The notes under the pieces: model-generated
Database searches by the model: none
What the model was told of the DNA's origin: nothing
Seen by the model: the letters and a program-made list of their open reading frames with translations, nothing else
NCBI RefSeq assembly: GCF_900100885.1
Contig: NZ_LT629692.1
Coordinates: 1,488,001-1,552,000 of the forward strand
DNA length: 64,000 nucleotides
From: Microbacterium pygmaeum
GTDB taxonomy: Bacteria; Actinomycetota; Actinomycetes; Actinomycetales; Microbacteriaceae
Reading direction: 5' to 3'
Shown here: piece after piece, positions 33,109 through 42,155 of the stretch
Position numbering within the stretch: position 1 is the first letter of the stretch
Layout: every line of letters starts with the position of its first letter
Made by a program: the position numbers and the translations under genes

Positions 33109-34173
33109 TCATGAGATGCTCCGCGCCGTAGTGCGGTCCGCTGTGCGTCCAGGAGTGGTGTGAGTGGTTGCATGACGTGGCGGCGCCTGTCCGTACGCGG
33201 ATCGATCCAGACCAGGAGGGTCACCCGCCGGCATCTGTTCACTTGGCAGCATCTCGAGGACAGCAGCTGCAGCGCGCCGCACCCGTTCGCCTGTGCGCTG
33301 CACGACAACAAGTGCATCCGCGTCCGCAACAGACGATGCCCAAGTGGCGACATACGGGATGGTGTACTCCTGAGTGTCCATTCCGTGCGCCGCCGCGATC
33401 ATCAGTGCGACTGATTCAGCCTCGACCTCACCGATTCCTCGGTGCGCGAGAGCCTCGTGGCCGGGCCCGTGCAGTCGGATGTGAGCGAGCTCGTGAGCGA
33501 GCGTCTTCGTACGGGCCGCGTCATCCATATCCGCCCGAACTGCGACGGTCTTCGTCGAGTAGTCAGTGCGCCCGTTCGCACCGCCGATCGATGTCGCGCT
33601 CGCCACGAGTGACAGCGTGAAGCCCTCTTGATCGACGAGCGATGCGAGCCCAGTCCAAAGTCCGGCCGGCGCAACGCCGCGCAGAAGGTGTGGTCGTGGA
33701 ACTTCGACGATGGGTCGACCAATTGTCTGCGAAATGTCCCAGACGTACGCCGGCCGCGCCCCGACGACGCCCGTGCGCACAACCTCGCCAGAGCGCGGGC
33801 GTTCGCGTGGCGCGAGTCGTCGCCACGACGAGACATCGAGCGGACTCGTTGTTGCAAACCGGGCGGTCCGCGGTGCGAAGATCATGTAGCCGTGCTGGCC
33901 GGACAGCACGCTTCGGTCGACTGCGTGCCATTGCTTGAATCCAGCAACGTATGTCGGCGACGTCTCTGAGACTCTGCCTGCTTCGAATGCGGCGGCGTGT
34001 TGCGACCAGATGAGCAGGGTGTTGTTGAACGAGCGAGAGCGGAAATGGGCCGCGAACTCGATCGATCGCTTCCAGTCATCGGTTTCGATCAACGCCTCAA
34101 CGGAGCGTACGAGTCGGTCGTGTACCTCGTTCAGCCGGGCCTCGGCATCGGGCCTTGTCGTTTGGTCGGACAC
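33109..34173 (-). CDS. ardC: ArdC-like antirestriction protein with zinc-peptidase domain
   Basis: A 354-residue protein. The N-terminal half matches the ArdC single-strand-binding domain (FRSRSFNNTLLIWSQ, about 44-58; TYVAGFKQWHAV; GYMIFAPR). The C-terminal half carries the metallopeptidase motif LAHELAHIRLH with HELAH at about 227-231 and a downstream EVEAESVA. In conjugative plasmids ArdC protects incoming single-stranded DNA from host restriction and enters with it. The GTG at 34173 follows GGGAAGG and avoids an implausible leader. It is the first gene of the leftward transfer operon, directly under the operator array. Confidence 0.82.
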   Translation of the reverse strand: MSDQTTRPDAEARLNEVHDRLVRSVEALIETDDWKRSIEFAAHFRSRSFNNTLLIWSQHAAAFEAGRVSETSPTYVAGFKQWHAVDRSVLSGQHGYMIFAPRTARFATTSPLDVSSWRRLAPRERPRSGEVVRTGVVGARPAYVWDISQTIGRPIVEVPRPHLLRGVAPAGLWTGLASLVDQEGFTLSLVASATSIGGANGRTDYSTKTVAVRADMDDAARTKTLAHELAHIRLHGPGHEALAHRGIGEVEAESVALMIAAAHGMDTQEYTIPYVATWASSVADADALVVVQRTGERVRRAAAAVLEMLPSEQMPAGDPPGLDRSAYGQAPPRHATTHTTPGRTADRTTARSIS

Positions 34174-34413
34174 GACGTTCACCTTCCCTGAGTGACGATG
34201 CGCTGAATTATGCGCGTCCATGACACTGAGGTGCTCCATGGGGAGCAGATGAGGCACTTCGCCGTGACCGCACCGCTTGAGCGGGGTCATCAGAGTGCGA
34301 AAGTGCAAGATCCATCGGTTCGGAACTGATCCTTCCGAACGGCGTTTTCGCGAAGCCGACGCGTAGGTCGACCACCCGAATTCTGAGTCAGTCCGTCCTT
34401 CTCATCACCTCCG

Positions 34414-34515
34414 TTGAACATGTCTAAATCGCTACCATCTCTGGTTTACCACCGCATTTGCACATGTGCAACCCTTGAAAGGAGCATGTCCAAGGATTAG
34501 GTTGAGCATGTCCAA
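34414..34515. promoter_or_regulatory. phased array of four palindromic operators between the two divergent arms of the element
   Basis: Four 14-bp copies of TTGNNCATGNNCAA occur at 34414-34427 (TTGAACATGTCTAA), 34458-34471 (TTGCACATGTGCAA, perfect palindrome), 34480-34493 (AGGAGCATGTCCAA) and 34502-34515 (TTGAGCATGTCCAA). Start-to-start spacing is 44, 22 and 22 bases, so all lie on one face of the helix. The array sits just upstream of the XRE regulator gene and of the divergent ArdC-led transfer operon. It is the obvious binding site for that regulator. The remainder of 34174-34587 shows no gene. Confidence 0.8.
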
Positions 34516-34587
34516 ATCTGTGTCTTGCGCACAGAAATCAGGCGACGATGCCTTGCCTTACCCGAGGGTGAGAGGTGGTCCAGTGAG

Positions 34588-35010
34588 ATGACGGAGATCG
34601 ACGAGAAATCAGCTGCTCAGCATCTGGCCAAGCGCCTCAGGCTCTTGCTAGATGTGTCTATCGCGGAATCCGGAGCTGAGCCGACGTATGGACAGATCTC
34701 CGCGTTCTTGCAAGCGCGAGGAGCGAGTCTGTCGCGATCGCGGTGGAGCTACATGGTCAATGGGCACCGATATGTGAGAGACCCGTTGATCGTCGACGGT
34801 CTGGCGGCGTTCTTCGACGTCGATGCGCCGTTCCTGCTGGGGGACGAGGGCGCCGCGACACCTGAGAAGGTGAACGCGCAACTCGACCTGGTTCGGTCGA
34901 TGCGCGCAGCACGGGTCAAGTCATATGCCGCGCGAACGCTGGGGGATGTTTCGCCCAAGGCGCTGAATGCAATCAGCAAGTTCTTGGATGAGGAGATGAA
35001 ACAAACCTGA
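34588..35010 (+). CDS. XRE-type repressor of the element (ImmR-like)
   Basis: A 140-residue DNA-binding protein. A helix-turn-helix domain lies at about 10-75 (EPTYGQISAFLQARGASLSR, WSYMVNGHRY, IVDGLAAFFDVDAPFLLG), similar to the mycobacterial EspR/ImmR style of repressor. The ATG at 34588 has a weak GAGAGGTGG upstream; a TTG at 34525 is possible, but that frame would start 10 bases from the last operator. It precedes an ImmA-like protease gene, the pairing seen in ICEBs1, where ImmA cleaves ImmR to induce transfer. It probably binds the four operators upstream. Confidence 0.8.
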   Translation: MTEIDEKSAAQHLAKRLRLLLDVSIAESGAEPTYGQISAFLQARGASLSRSRWSYMVNGHRYVRDPLIVDGLAAFFDVDAPFLLGDEGAATPEKVNAQLDLVRSMRAARVKSYAARTLGDVSPKALNAISKFLDEEMKQT

Positions 35011-35073
35011 GCAGTGCCACGCGGGTCCTCGCCAACCCACCCGTGCGCATGCTCCCGGAAGGGAGTGAGACAC

Positions 35074-35538
35074 GTGAATATCGAAAAGACCGTGGTGACG
35101 GCCGTGGAAGAGCTCGCGCTCGGCAGCGCCTTCACGTTCGACGATCTGGTAGCCGCAATTCAGGATCGCCGCCAGCGAAAACTGAGAATCGTTGAACTCA
35201 CCGAACTCGGTGAACATGACGGCATGTGCGCGATGTGGCTGGTCACGGAGTCTGAAGACCTGGTCCTCCACGCGCGCAGTGAGTCGCTGCTTCATCGACA
35301 ACAGTTCGTTCTTCACGAGTTCGCGCACATGATCCTTGGCCACGGCGACGACGATGACTGCTCGTCCGACGATCGCCTGTTCCCCGACATCCCCCCGCAC
35401 ACCCGTCGGCGGTTGCTCGCACGGCAAGACCTGGATTCGGACAGTGAAATCGCTGCGGAGGCCCTTGCCGATCGACTTGCAGCAGCGATCAGGGGGTCAG
35501 CCTTCGCGGAGTCTCGTTACCTGGAGATCTTCGGATGA
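35074..35538 (+). CDS. ImmA/IrrE-family metallopeptidase
   Basis: A 154-residue protein with HEFAHMILGH (HExxH at 81-85), the zinc-binding signature of ImmA/IrrE peptidases, and a C-terminal EIAAEALADRLAAA helix carrying the third ligand. In ICEs the ImmA partner inactivates the repressor by proteolysis upon damage or quorum signals. It lies downstream of the XRE repressor gene. The GTG at 35074 follows GGAAGGGAG. Its stop overlaps the next start (ATGA), coupling it to the membrane protein. Confidence 0.85.
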   Translation: MNIEKTVVTAVEELALGSAFTFDDLVAAIQDRRQRKLRIVELTELGEHDGMCAMWLVTESEDLVLHARSESLLHRQQFVLHEFAHMILGHGDDDDCSSDDRLFPDIPPHTRRRLLARQDLDSDSEIAAEALADRLAAAIRGSAFAESRYLEIFG

Positions 35539-36500
35539 TCCAGATAGCGATCGCGGCGCTGATGTGGGTGCTGGTCATCAGCCTGTTGATCCTGCGCCGT
35601 CGACGTTCGGAGCGGACGATCACCTACGCCGCGGTCACAATCGCAATCGCGATGACGCTCAGCGTGGATACCGTGTACACGACGGTGGATGCCGCGCTCG
35701 GCGGCGCAAACTTCGGAACGCTTGTCGCCGAGGTTGCACTGATGGTCGGCGTCTTCTTCCTCGGTCGAGGAATCATGAAGGCAGCGGAGTATTCTCCGCG
35801 ACCGGTGCGCATTGCGCTCGGGCCTGTCACGCTCGGTGTCGCGCTCGCAGGCGTTGTCGTCTCGTTCATCTTGATCGACAAGGGCTCCACAACAACGAGT
35901 TTCATGCTCGATCTCGGCGACCAGCCGCCGGCGGCCGCGTACTCGATGATTCAGTTCACGTATTACGGCATCGTCGTTGCCGCCATGGCCGCCGTCGCCG
36001 TCCGGCAATTTCGACTTCGCAACGGAGCGCAGCGAGTTCCTGCCGGCTCGCTGATCGCCGGTGCAGTACTCGGCGTCGCGCTGAGCCTCGTCGTTCTCGT
36101 CATGGACATCGCGCATCTCACCGGAAACCTGAACCTGATGACAGCGTTTGGCTCGGCCTACGGTCCGCTCTTCTTCCTGACCTTCCTGTTCCTCTGCATC
36201 GGTCTGGCAAGTCAGCCGGCCGTACGGTACGTGGGGGAGCGCAGGCGCCTGGCGCGTACGCAGACGTACGTGCGGCAGCTGACGCCGTTGTGGGATGCCG
36301 CCACTCGCGTACGACCAGGATTGAGCCAGCGAGACGCGACGGCAATCCGCCTCGAAGATCCAGAAACGGTACTTCATCGGGAAGTGGTCGAGATTCGCGA
36401 TGCGATGATCGACCCACGAATCGAATTCGATCCGACCACCGATGACCGTCACCTGCTGGATCGAGCCGAGGCGCACCTCCTGGGCTCGAAAACGCGCTGA
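35535..36500 (+). CDS. MAB_1171c-type multi-span membrane protein
   Basis: A 321-residue protein with seven hydrophobic spans (about 2-20, 30-50, 62-78, 95-115, 140-158, 172-192 and 210-230) and a soluble C-terminus beginning VGERRRLARTQTYVRQLTPLWD, the pattern of the MAB_1171c 'putative transporter'/DUF6545 family. Such proteins often follow an XRE-ImmA pair in actinobacteria; a sensor or signal-transducing role is more in keeping with the context than transport, but neither is shown. Confidence 0.72.
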   Translation: MIQIAIAALMWVLVISLLILRRRRSERTITYAAVTIAIAMTLSVDTVYTTVDAALGGANFGTLVAEVALMVGVFFLGRGIMKAAEYSPRPVRIALGPVTLGVALAGVVVSFILIDKGSTTTSFMLDLGDQPPAAAYSMIQFTYYGIVVAAMAAVAVRQFRLRNGAQRVPAGSLIAGAVLGVALSLVVLVMDIAHLTGNLNLMTAFGSAYGPLFFLTFLFLCIGLASQPAVRYVGERRRLARTQTYVRQLTPLWDAATRVRPGLSQRDATAIRLEDPETVLHREVVEIRDAMIDPRIEFDPTTDDRHLLDRAEAHLLGSKTR

Positions 36501-36531
36501 CACCAGTCGATTGCGAGCGAAGGCGGAGGTC

Positions 36532-37689
36532 ATGCGCACACTCGGCGTGGCGGCGTGGACGCTGGGCACCTCCGCGACCGCGTGCGGAATTGGCTTGGGT
36601 GCGCTCATCGCGCGCAAGCTGACGGCGCCGGTATTTCCACGGTCGTTCGACCTTGTGATCCGAGACGTCGAGATCACTGACGGTGAGCGAGTCGTCGTAC
36701 TCGATCGCAACCGTCAGACGAGTGCTCGAGGCACATACTCGCTCCTCTTTGCGGACGGCGGATGGGCGCAGCTTGCCGCCGAGGCGGTCGATCGCGGATC
36801 AAGTCGAGTCGCCCGTGTCGTCACCCAATCGTCGACTGGGCTCACCCCTTCGATTGGGGATCCAGTTGCGTGGAGTGGGATCTTCTTCACGACGCCCGCT
36901 GCAGCTGGCCTAGCAGCGCAAGACGTGCATATCTCGACTCCGGTTGGCTCCGCACCGGCATCACTCATCCGAGGTGAGGGCGAGAACGCATCCACCTGGG
37001 CCATTCACATTCATGGAATGGGCAGTCCGCGTTCGGGACCGTTGCGCGGCGCGCGCGTGGCATCGTCGCTCGGCCTCACCTCGCTGATCGTGAGCTACCG
37101 AAACGATGGCGAAGGACCGTACACCCGTTCCGGACGTTCGATGCTCGGCGCCGAGGAGGTCGATGACGTCGATAGCGCCCTTCGATACGCCCTCGAGCAC
37201 GGAGCCCAGCGCATCGTGCTCTTTGGATGGTCGATGGGCGCAGAGATCGCTCTGCAACTCGCGACGCACGCGACACGACAGATCGGCGTGAGCGCGATGG
37301 TGCTCGAATCCCCGGTGCTTGACTGGATCGCGACGATTCGAGCCAACTGCAGGCGTGCCGGCATCCCTGCTGCTGCGGGCGTGCTCGCAGTCCCATGGCT
37401 GAGCATTGCGCCGCTGGCCCGTGTCATCGGGCTCGCCGGACGCATACCATTTCACACGCTCAACTGGATCGCCCGCGCACGGGAGCTCACGACTCCGACG
37501 CTCATCCTCCACGGATCGCGCGACGATTCGGCGCCGCTCCACGTCTCTCGAGATCTGGCGAAGCTTCGCCCCGACATCGTTCACCTGGAACAATTCGAAT
37601 CCGCGCACACCATGACCTGGAACTCTGATCCTCAACGCTGGGACGCCATCGTCGCCTCCTGGCTCACGCAGCAGTTCGACGAGATCTGA
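36532..37689 (+). CDS. alpha/beta-hydrolase, membrane-anchored
   Basis: A 385-residue protein. One N-terminal hydrophobic segment (about 5-28) suggests a membrane anchor or uncleaved signal. The hydrolase domain has the nucleophile elbow GWSMG (about 236-240), the acid in GSRDDSAP and the catalytic His in FESAHTM. The N-terminal 150 residues (SFDLVIRDVEITDG, ADGGWAQLAAEAVDRGS) are unassigned. It sits between the ImmR-ImmA-membrane gene block and the relaxase and may be cargo. The ATG at 36532 follows GGCGGAGG. The substrate is unknown. Confidence 0.8.
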   Translation: MRTLGVAAWTLGTSATACGIGLGALIARKLTAPVFPRSFDLVIRDVEITDGERVVVLDRNRQTSARGTYSLLFADGGWAQLAAEAVDRGSSRVARVVTQSSTGLTPSIGDPVAWSGIFFTTPAAAGLAAQDVHISTPVGSAPASLIRGEGENASTWAIHIHGMGSPRSGPLRGARVASSLGLTSLIVSYRNDGEGPYTRSGRSMLGAEEVDDVDSALRYALEHGAQRIVLFGWSMGAEIALQLATHATRQIGVSAMVLESPVLDWIATIRANCRRAGIPAAAGVLAVPWLSIAPLARVIGLAGRIPFHTLNWIARARELTTPTLILHGSRDDSAPLHVSRDLAKLRPDIVHLEQFESAHTMTWNSDPQRWDAIVASWLTQQFDEI

Positions 37690-37786
37690 CCCCGACTTTC
37701 GCTCGCGAACCCCGTGCCTCAAGAATCGGCACGCCTCTTGCAGATCGAGGGCGCGCACCTCCTGTCTGAGAATCGGAGGACCGGCG

Positions 37787-40700
37787 GTGACAGTCTCGAT
37801 GCGGGTGATGAGTGCTGGCGACGGTTACAAGTACCTGCTTCGCACCGTCGCCGCCGGAGACGGCATCCGGTCTTTGTCTACGCCGCTGACTCGCTACTAC
37901 AGTGCAGATGGCACTCCGCCTGGCCGCTGGATGGGAACTGGTGTCGACGCACTGGCGTCCAGCATCCGTCCCGGCGACAGTGTGACAGAGGCACAACTGC
38001 AGATGCTCATCGGAATGGGCCGTCATCCGGTCAGCGGAGCGCCACTTGGCCGCGCGTATCCCCACTACGGCAATGGCGAGGGAGCAGGCGGAGAGTCCAT
38101 GTCGCGTCAGCGCGCTGTCGCGGGCTTCGACTTCACCTTCTCTATCCCGAAATCGGCGAGTGTGCTCTGGGGTGTTGCAGACGCAACGACGCAGGAACTG
38201 ATCGTCGACGCGCACCATCGCGCCGTCGCACACGTCGTTGCGTACCTCGAACGCCAGATTGCTGCGACCCGCACAGGCGCAACCTCCGTTGACGGAGCTG
38301 TTGCGCAGGTCAGCGTCAATGGGATCATCGCAACGGCGTTCGATCACTTCGACAGTCGCGCCGGCGACCCCCACCTGCACACCCACGTTGTCGTGAGCAA
38401 CAAGGTGCAGACATCGCTCGACGGCAAATGGCGATCGCTAGACGGTCGACCGCTCCACGCAGCAGTCGTTGCGCTCTCCGAATTGCACGAAGCGATCTTC
38501 ACCGACGAACTCACCCGCGCGCTCGATGTCAACTGGGAACCGCGACAGCCGGGTAGGGATCGCAACACCACGTGGGCGATTGCCGCGGTGCCAGAGCAGC
38601 TGGTGAGCGAGTTCTCCACTCGTGCACATGCGATCAGTGAGGAGACGGATCGCCTGATCGAGACATACGTTGCAATGCACGGCCACCGCCCAAATCCCGC
38701 AACGATGATGAAACTTCGAGCGCAGGCGACCTTGACGACGCGCCCCGAAAAGGAAGTGCATTCACTCGCTGAGCTCACAGCCGGATGGCGCGACGGTGCA
38801 ACGCGTGTACTCGGGCATGACGTAGCTGGATGGGCTAGAGAGGTGGTCGCCACGGAGCCAGCCCCGGCGCTGTTGCGCGCCAATGACGTGAAGCCTGATC
38901 GCATCAATGCGCTGGGCAGCAGCGTGATGCTCGCCGTCGCCGAGAAGCGAACAACCTGGCGTCGCTGGAACCTCGTAGCCGAGGCCGCGCGCCAGAGCAT
39001 GCCGATGCGCTTTGCTGCGGCATCCGATCGAGAGTCAGTCGTCGAATCCATCGCCGACGCTGCGGAGCGCGCCTCGCTGCGCCTCTCCCCGCCAGAGGTC
39101 GCCGTAAGCCCATCCGAGTTCCAGCGAGTCGACGGCTCCTCGGTCTTCCGCGCTCGAAAGAGTGCAGTGTTCACCGCGTCGATCTTGTTGGATGCCGAGT
39201 CACGACTGCTTGATCGATCTCACAACCTCGGTGCGCCACGGATTGCAATGGACTGGGGGCGACGTGCGCGTCGCCGCTCGGACGGCGTGGCGCTCTCCAT
39301 CGATCAGGTCGACGCGCTCGAGATGATCGCTACGTCGGGGCGCGCCATCGATCTTCTGGTCGGCGCTGCCGGCACCGGAAAGACATCCGCGATGCGTGCT
39401 CTTCGAGTCGTCTGGGAAGAGGTCTACGGTCGAGGCGCCGTCGTCGGACTCGCGCCTTCCGCTGGCGCCGCCCACGTCCTCGCCGAGGACCTGGGTATTC
39501 CGACGGAGAACACCGCGAAGTGGTGGACAAACCACCTGATCCATGGCGACACGTTTTCGTCAGGTCAGCTGGTCATCATCGATGAGGCATCCCTCGCCGG
39601 CACCATCTCGCTCGATCGAATCACGATGGTCGCTACCGCGGCCGGCGCGAAAGTGTTGCTTGTCGGTGATCACGCGCAACTCCAGGCCGTCGATGCGGGT
39701 GGCGCGTTCGCTCTCCTCGTCCACGATCGCGAAGTCGTGCCTCAACTGTTCGATGTGCATCGGTTCCTCGATGCATGGGAAAAGGACGCCTCCGCTCAGC
39801 TGCGTGACGGCGATACCGACGTCATTGACGTTTATGCCGACCACGACAGAGTTCTCGAGGGCGATTCGGAAGCGATGATCGACGCGGCCTACGCGCAGTG
39901 GCGGAGCGACCTACGTATGGGGCTGTCGAGCGTGCTCGTTGCCGACTCCAACGAGGCGGTTGCAGCGCTCAACATCCGTGCCCGCGCCGAGCGCATCATC
40001 GATGGTGAGATATCCGGAACGCGCGAGGTGACGTTGCACGCGGGGGATGCCGCCGCAGCGGGCGACCTCGTGCTCACCCGGCGCAACGACCGCAGTCTGC
40101 GGAGCGGTAGATCCTGGGTGCGCAACGGCGATAGATGGAGCGTCGTCGACGTGCTCAGCGATGGACGGATGCTGGTGCGCCGCGCGGGCCGTCACCATGG
40201 GGTGACGGTCGAACTGCCGGCAGATTACGTCGCGGCGCACGTCGACCTCGGCTACGCCATCACGGCTCACCGCGCACAGGGAATCACCACCGATACCGCG
40301 CACGTCCTGGCACGGTCGGGAATGACGCGCGAGAGCTTCTATGTTGCGATGACCCGCGGTCGTAGAGCGAACACCGCGTATGTTGCTGTCGACCGTACCG
40401 AAGCCGGCCACGCCGGACCGCACCCGGGTGAACCAATCGAGGTGAATGCGCGCACTGTTCTGCGCGGCGTTCTCCAGCATGTAGGAGCCGAGCTTTCGGC
40501 GCACGAGACGATCGCTGCTGAGCAGGATCGCTGGGAGTCGACCGCGCAACTCGCCGCAGAGTACGAGACCATCGCCGCCGCTGCACAACGAGACCGCTGG
40601 GTTGATGTGATCCAACATTCCGGACTGACGAGCGCACAGTCGTCGGCAGTTATCGCATCGGACGCGTTCGGACCATTGGTGGCTGAGCTGCGACGCGCAG

Positions 40701-41257
40701 AGGCGTATCATCACGATGTCGACCGGCTCTTGCCGGTGCTCGCACGTGCTCGCGGTCTTGACGATGCGGGGGACATCGCCGCGGTTCTTCTCTCACGTCT
40801 GCAGAGAGCGACAGCCCGCGAGGCTGATCGAGGAATCGGACGCAAAGCGCCGCGATTGATCACCGGGCTGGTCGCCGAAGCAATCGGTCCGATGACGCTC
40901 GAGATGCGCCGCGCCCTGGACGAACGGCGCTTGCTGATGGAGCAACGCGCGAATGGCTTGGTCGAGCAAGCCGTCGCGGCCCGCGCTGCCTGGATCGGCG
41001 AGTTGGGTTCGGAGCCAGCGGGCGTGGAGCGAGTGGCGTGGCGGCGCCATGCGGGGGTCGTCGCCGCCTATCGCGATCGATATGGCATCACGGGGCATCG
41101 CGCATTGGATGCTGCTCCGGCGACGACTACTCAGCAACGGGACGCCGCGAGTGCGGAGCTTGCGATCGATGCAGCGCGTCGGCTCGCTCGAGGAAGCGGC
41201 CTCCAGGACCGTCGAGTGAGGGGGAGTGGCCGCGACATGAACGCGCTCGCCCGATAG
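37787..41257 (+). CDS. traA: MobF-type conjugative relaxase-helicase (TraA/TrwC-like)
   Basis: 1156 residues. The N-terminal relaxase domain has the catalytic Tyr region near the start (YKYLLRTV, TRYYSADG) and the three-His metal motif in GDPHLHTHVVVSN (about 193-205). The helicase domain begins near 500, with Walker A LLVGAAGTGKTSAMR (about 525) and LVIIDEASLAG, and ends with ITAHRAQGITTDTAHV and MTRGRR (UvrD/RecD-like motifs). It nicks oriT and unwinds the strand for transfer. The GTG at 37787 follows CGGAGGA. It is the defining gene of the element as conjugative; oriT is expected nearby (37690-37786 is a candidate), but no unambiguous hairpin-nic was recognised. Confidence 0.93.
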   Translation: MTVSMRVMSAGDGYKYLLRTVAAGDGIRSLSTPLTRYYSADGTPPGRWMGTGVDALASSIRPGDSVTEAQLQMLIGMGRHPVSGAPLGRAYPHYGNGEGAGGESMSRQRAVAGFDFTFSIPKSASVLWGVADATTQELIVDAHHRAVAHVVAYLERQIAATRTGATSVDGAVAQVSVNGIIATAFDHFDSRAGDPHLHTHVVVSNKVQTSLDGKWRSLDGRPLHAAVVALSELHEAIFTDELTRALDVNWEPRQPGRDRNTTWAIAAVPEQLVSEFSTRAHAISEETDRLIETYVAMHGHRPNPATMMKLRAQATLTTRPEKEVHSLAELTAGWRDGATRVLGHDVAGWAREVVATEPAPALLRANDVKPDRINALGSSVMLAVAEKRTTWRRWNLVAEAARQSMPMRFAAASDRESVVESIADAAERASLRLSPPEVAVSPSEFQRVDGSSVFRARKSAVFTASILLDAESRLLDRSHNLGAPRIAMDWGRRARRRSDGVALSIDQVDALEMIATSGRAIDLLVGAAGTGKTSAMRALRVVWEEVYGRGAVVGLAPSAGAAHVLAEDLGIPTENTAKWWTNHLIHGDTFSSGQLVIIDEASLAGTISLDRITMVATAAGAKVLLVGDHAQLQAVDAGGAFALLVHDREVVPQLFDVHRFLDAWEKDASAQLRDGDTDVIDVYADHDRVLEGDSEAMIDAAYAQWRSDLRMGLSSVLVADSNEAVAALNIRARAERIIDGEISGTREVTLHAGDAAAAGDLVLTRRNDRSLRSGRSWVRNGDRWSVVDVLSDGRMLVRRAGRHHGVTVELPADYVAAHVDLGYAITAHRAQGITTDTAHVLARSGMTRESFYVAMTRGRRANTAYVAVDRTEAGHAGPHPGEPIEVNARTVLRGVLQHVGAELSAHETIAAEQDRWESTAQLAAEYETIAAAAQRDRWVDVIQHSGLTSAQSSAVIASDAFGPLVAELRRAEAYHHDVDRLLPVLARARGLDDAGDIAAVLLSRLQRATAREADRGIGRKAPRLITGLVAEAIGPMTLEMRRALDERRLLMEQRANGLVEQAVAARAAWIGELGSEPAGVERVAWRRHAGVVAAYRDRYGITGHRALDAAPATTTQQRDAASAELAIDAARRLARGSGLQDRRVRGSGRDMNALAR

Positions 41258-41393
41258 CCTCTTTCCTTTGTCGTCGCCCAGTTTTAGAATCGTCGGAGGC
41301 AACCTCATTAGCGCCGTCGCTTCGAGCGACGGTATGACCGGTCCTGATCGGTCCTTCCAAGTTCTCGTTGTTGAGCTTTAGGAGGGCAGCCGC

Positions 41394-41783
41394 ATGTTCG
41401 GACTCGTCTGGATGCTCGGCACTCGCGTGCGCATCTTCATGCGTCGGTTCATGCCGACCAACATGCTCGTTGCCAAGATCTTCACTCGGCGTGGCCTGAA
41501 ATGGGGCGCGCCCGCGATGCTGATCGCTGTCATTTACATGGCCGCCGCCGTAGTTGCTCGAGGAATGGTCGAGCAGGGTGGGCCGGGCTGGATGAACCTG
41601 CTCGTGATTCTCTTCATCTGGAACGCGATTAAGTTCATCGTCGTTGGGCCCGTGAGCGCGATCTATCTGCTGAGGGTGCGACTGCGTGAAGCGAAGATTC
41701 GGCGTGCGTTGCGAGTGCCGGTGATGAGCGAAGGCGTCGTGCTCCAACGTGATGAGCGACCGTCTGTTCGCGCGTTTCACTGA
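41394..41783 (+). CDS. conserved small membrane protein of conjugative elements
   Basis: A 129-residue protein starting with MFGLVWMLGTR. Two membrane spans (about 38-58 and 67-95) flank the conserved-looking RRFMPTNMLVA...RRGLKWGAPAML segment. This pattern is often annotated 'sulfate permease' in actinobacteria, but it is far too short for one. It follows the relaxase by about 135 bases and has a ribosome-binding site AGGAGGG. The function is unknown; co-occurrence with relaxase genes suggests a role in transfer or entry exclusion. Confidence 0.75.
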   Translation: MFGLVWMLGTRVRIFMRRFMPTNMLVAKIFTRRGLKWGAPAMLIAVIYMAAAVVARGMVEQGGPGWMNLLVILFIWNAIKFIVVGPVSAIYLLRVRLREAKIRRALRVPVMSEGVVLQRDERPSVRAFH

Positions 41784-41876
41784 TTCCGATCTTCGCCGCG
41801 CGGGGGCACGTGCTCACCTTGTATGCGGGACACGCTGGCTGTGTACAGCGCTGGTACTCGACGTCGGAGGTTTCGC

Positions 41877-42146
41877 ATGGCACTGCCCCAGGAGCGGTTC
41901 GATGAACTCCTTCACCGCACTGCACTCGCTGCCCTGTTCTACTACCCAGAGATCGCCGTCGACGATGCGGACTACAACCTTCAGAGCGACATCGACTACT
42001 GCCTCGAGCCGGTGGCAGCGCTCGGCGCGGACGAACTGAACGGACTGCGAGCTGTCGTCGGGCGCGTCATCACCAATCCGTCGGCTCATAGAACAACGCT
42101 CATGGAGTTGATCATCGAGCTCGCTCCCGAGCCGTCGCCGGAGTAA
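41877..42146 (+). CDS. small hypothetical protein
   Basis: An 89-residue acidic protein (MALPQERFDELLHRTALA...) with no recognised domain. The ATG at 41877 is supported by CGGAGG nine bases upstream; the longer frame from 41823 is less likely. It lies between a small membrane protein and a large basic protein, all on the + strand, so it is probably in one transcription unit with them. Confidence 0.55.
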   Translation: MALPQERFDELLHRTALAALFYYPEIAVDDADYNLQSDIDYCLEPVAALGADELNGLRAVVGRVITNPSAHRTTLMELIIELAPEPSPE

Positions 42147-42155
42147 GGGAGTCGC

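Larger units (their letters stand above)
30076..33112 (-). pseudogene. bifunctional DNA primase/polymerase (prim-pol) gene split by an IS21-family insertion
   Basis: The N-terminal part (33112 down to 32623) encodes a prim-pol domain with GLPIFPCEPGGKRPLT, VDVVDVDVKADG and RTPSGGMHIYFP. The C-terminal part (30479 down to 30076) encodes LSRWVSRLREGERNHGLFWAACRM and DEIERTVRSAHRH. Removing the IS and one TGTAC copy gives 894 bases, an unbroken 297-codon frame reading through SAAYRPFSISSAPSHAID, so the insertion is the only lesion. The intact protein would prime complementary-strand synthesis for the element. The N-terminal fragment as it stands runs 11 codons or so into the IS and stops at 32576. 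The start overlaps the ArdC stop by 4 bases. Confidence 0.88.

Noticed and set aside
37690..37786. oriT hairpin upstream of the relaxase
   Set aside because: The region is the natural place for oriT, but no convincing inverted repeat with a nic-like sequence could be identified by eye.
41394..41783. Sulfate permease
   Set aside because: This label is often attached to the family, but 129 residues with two spans cannot be a sulfate permease.
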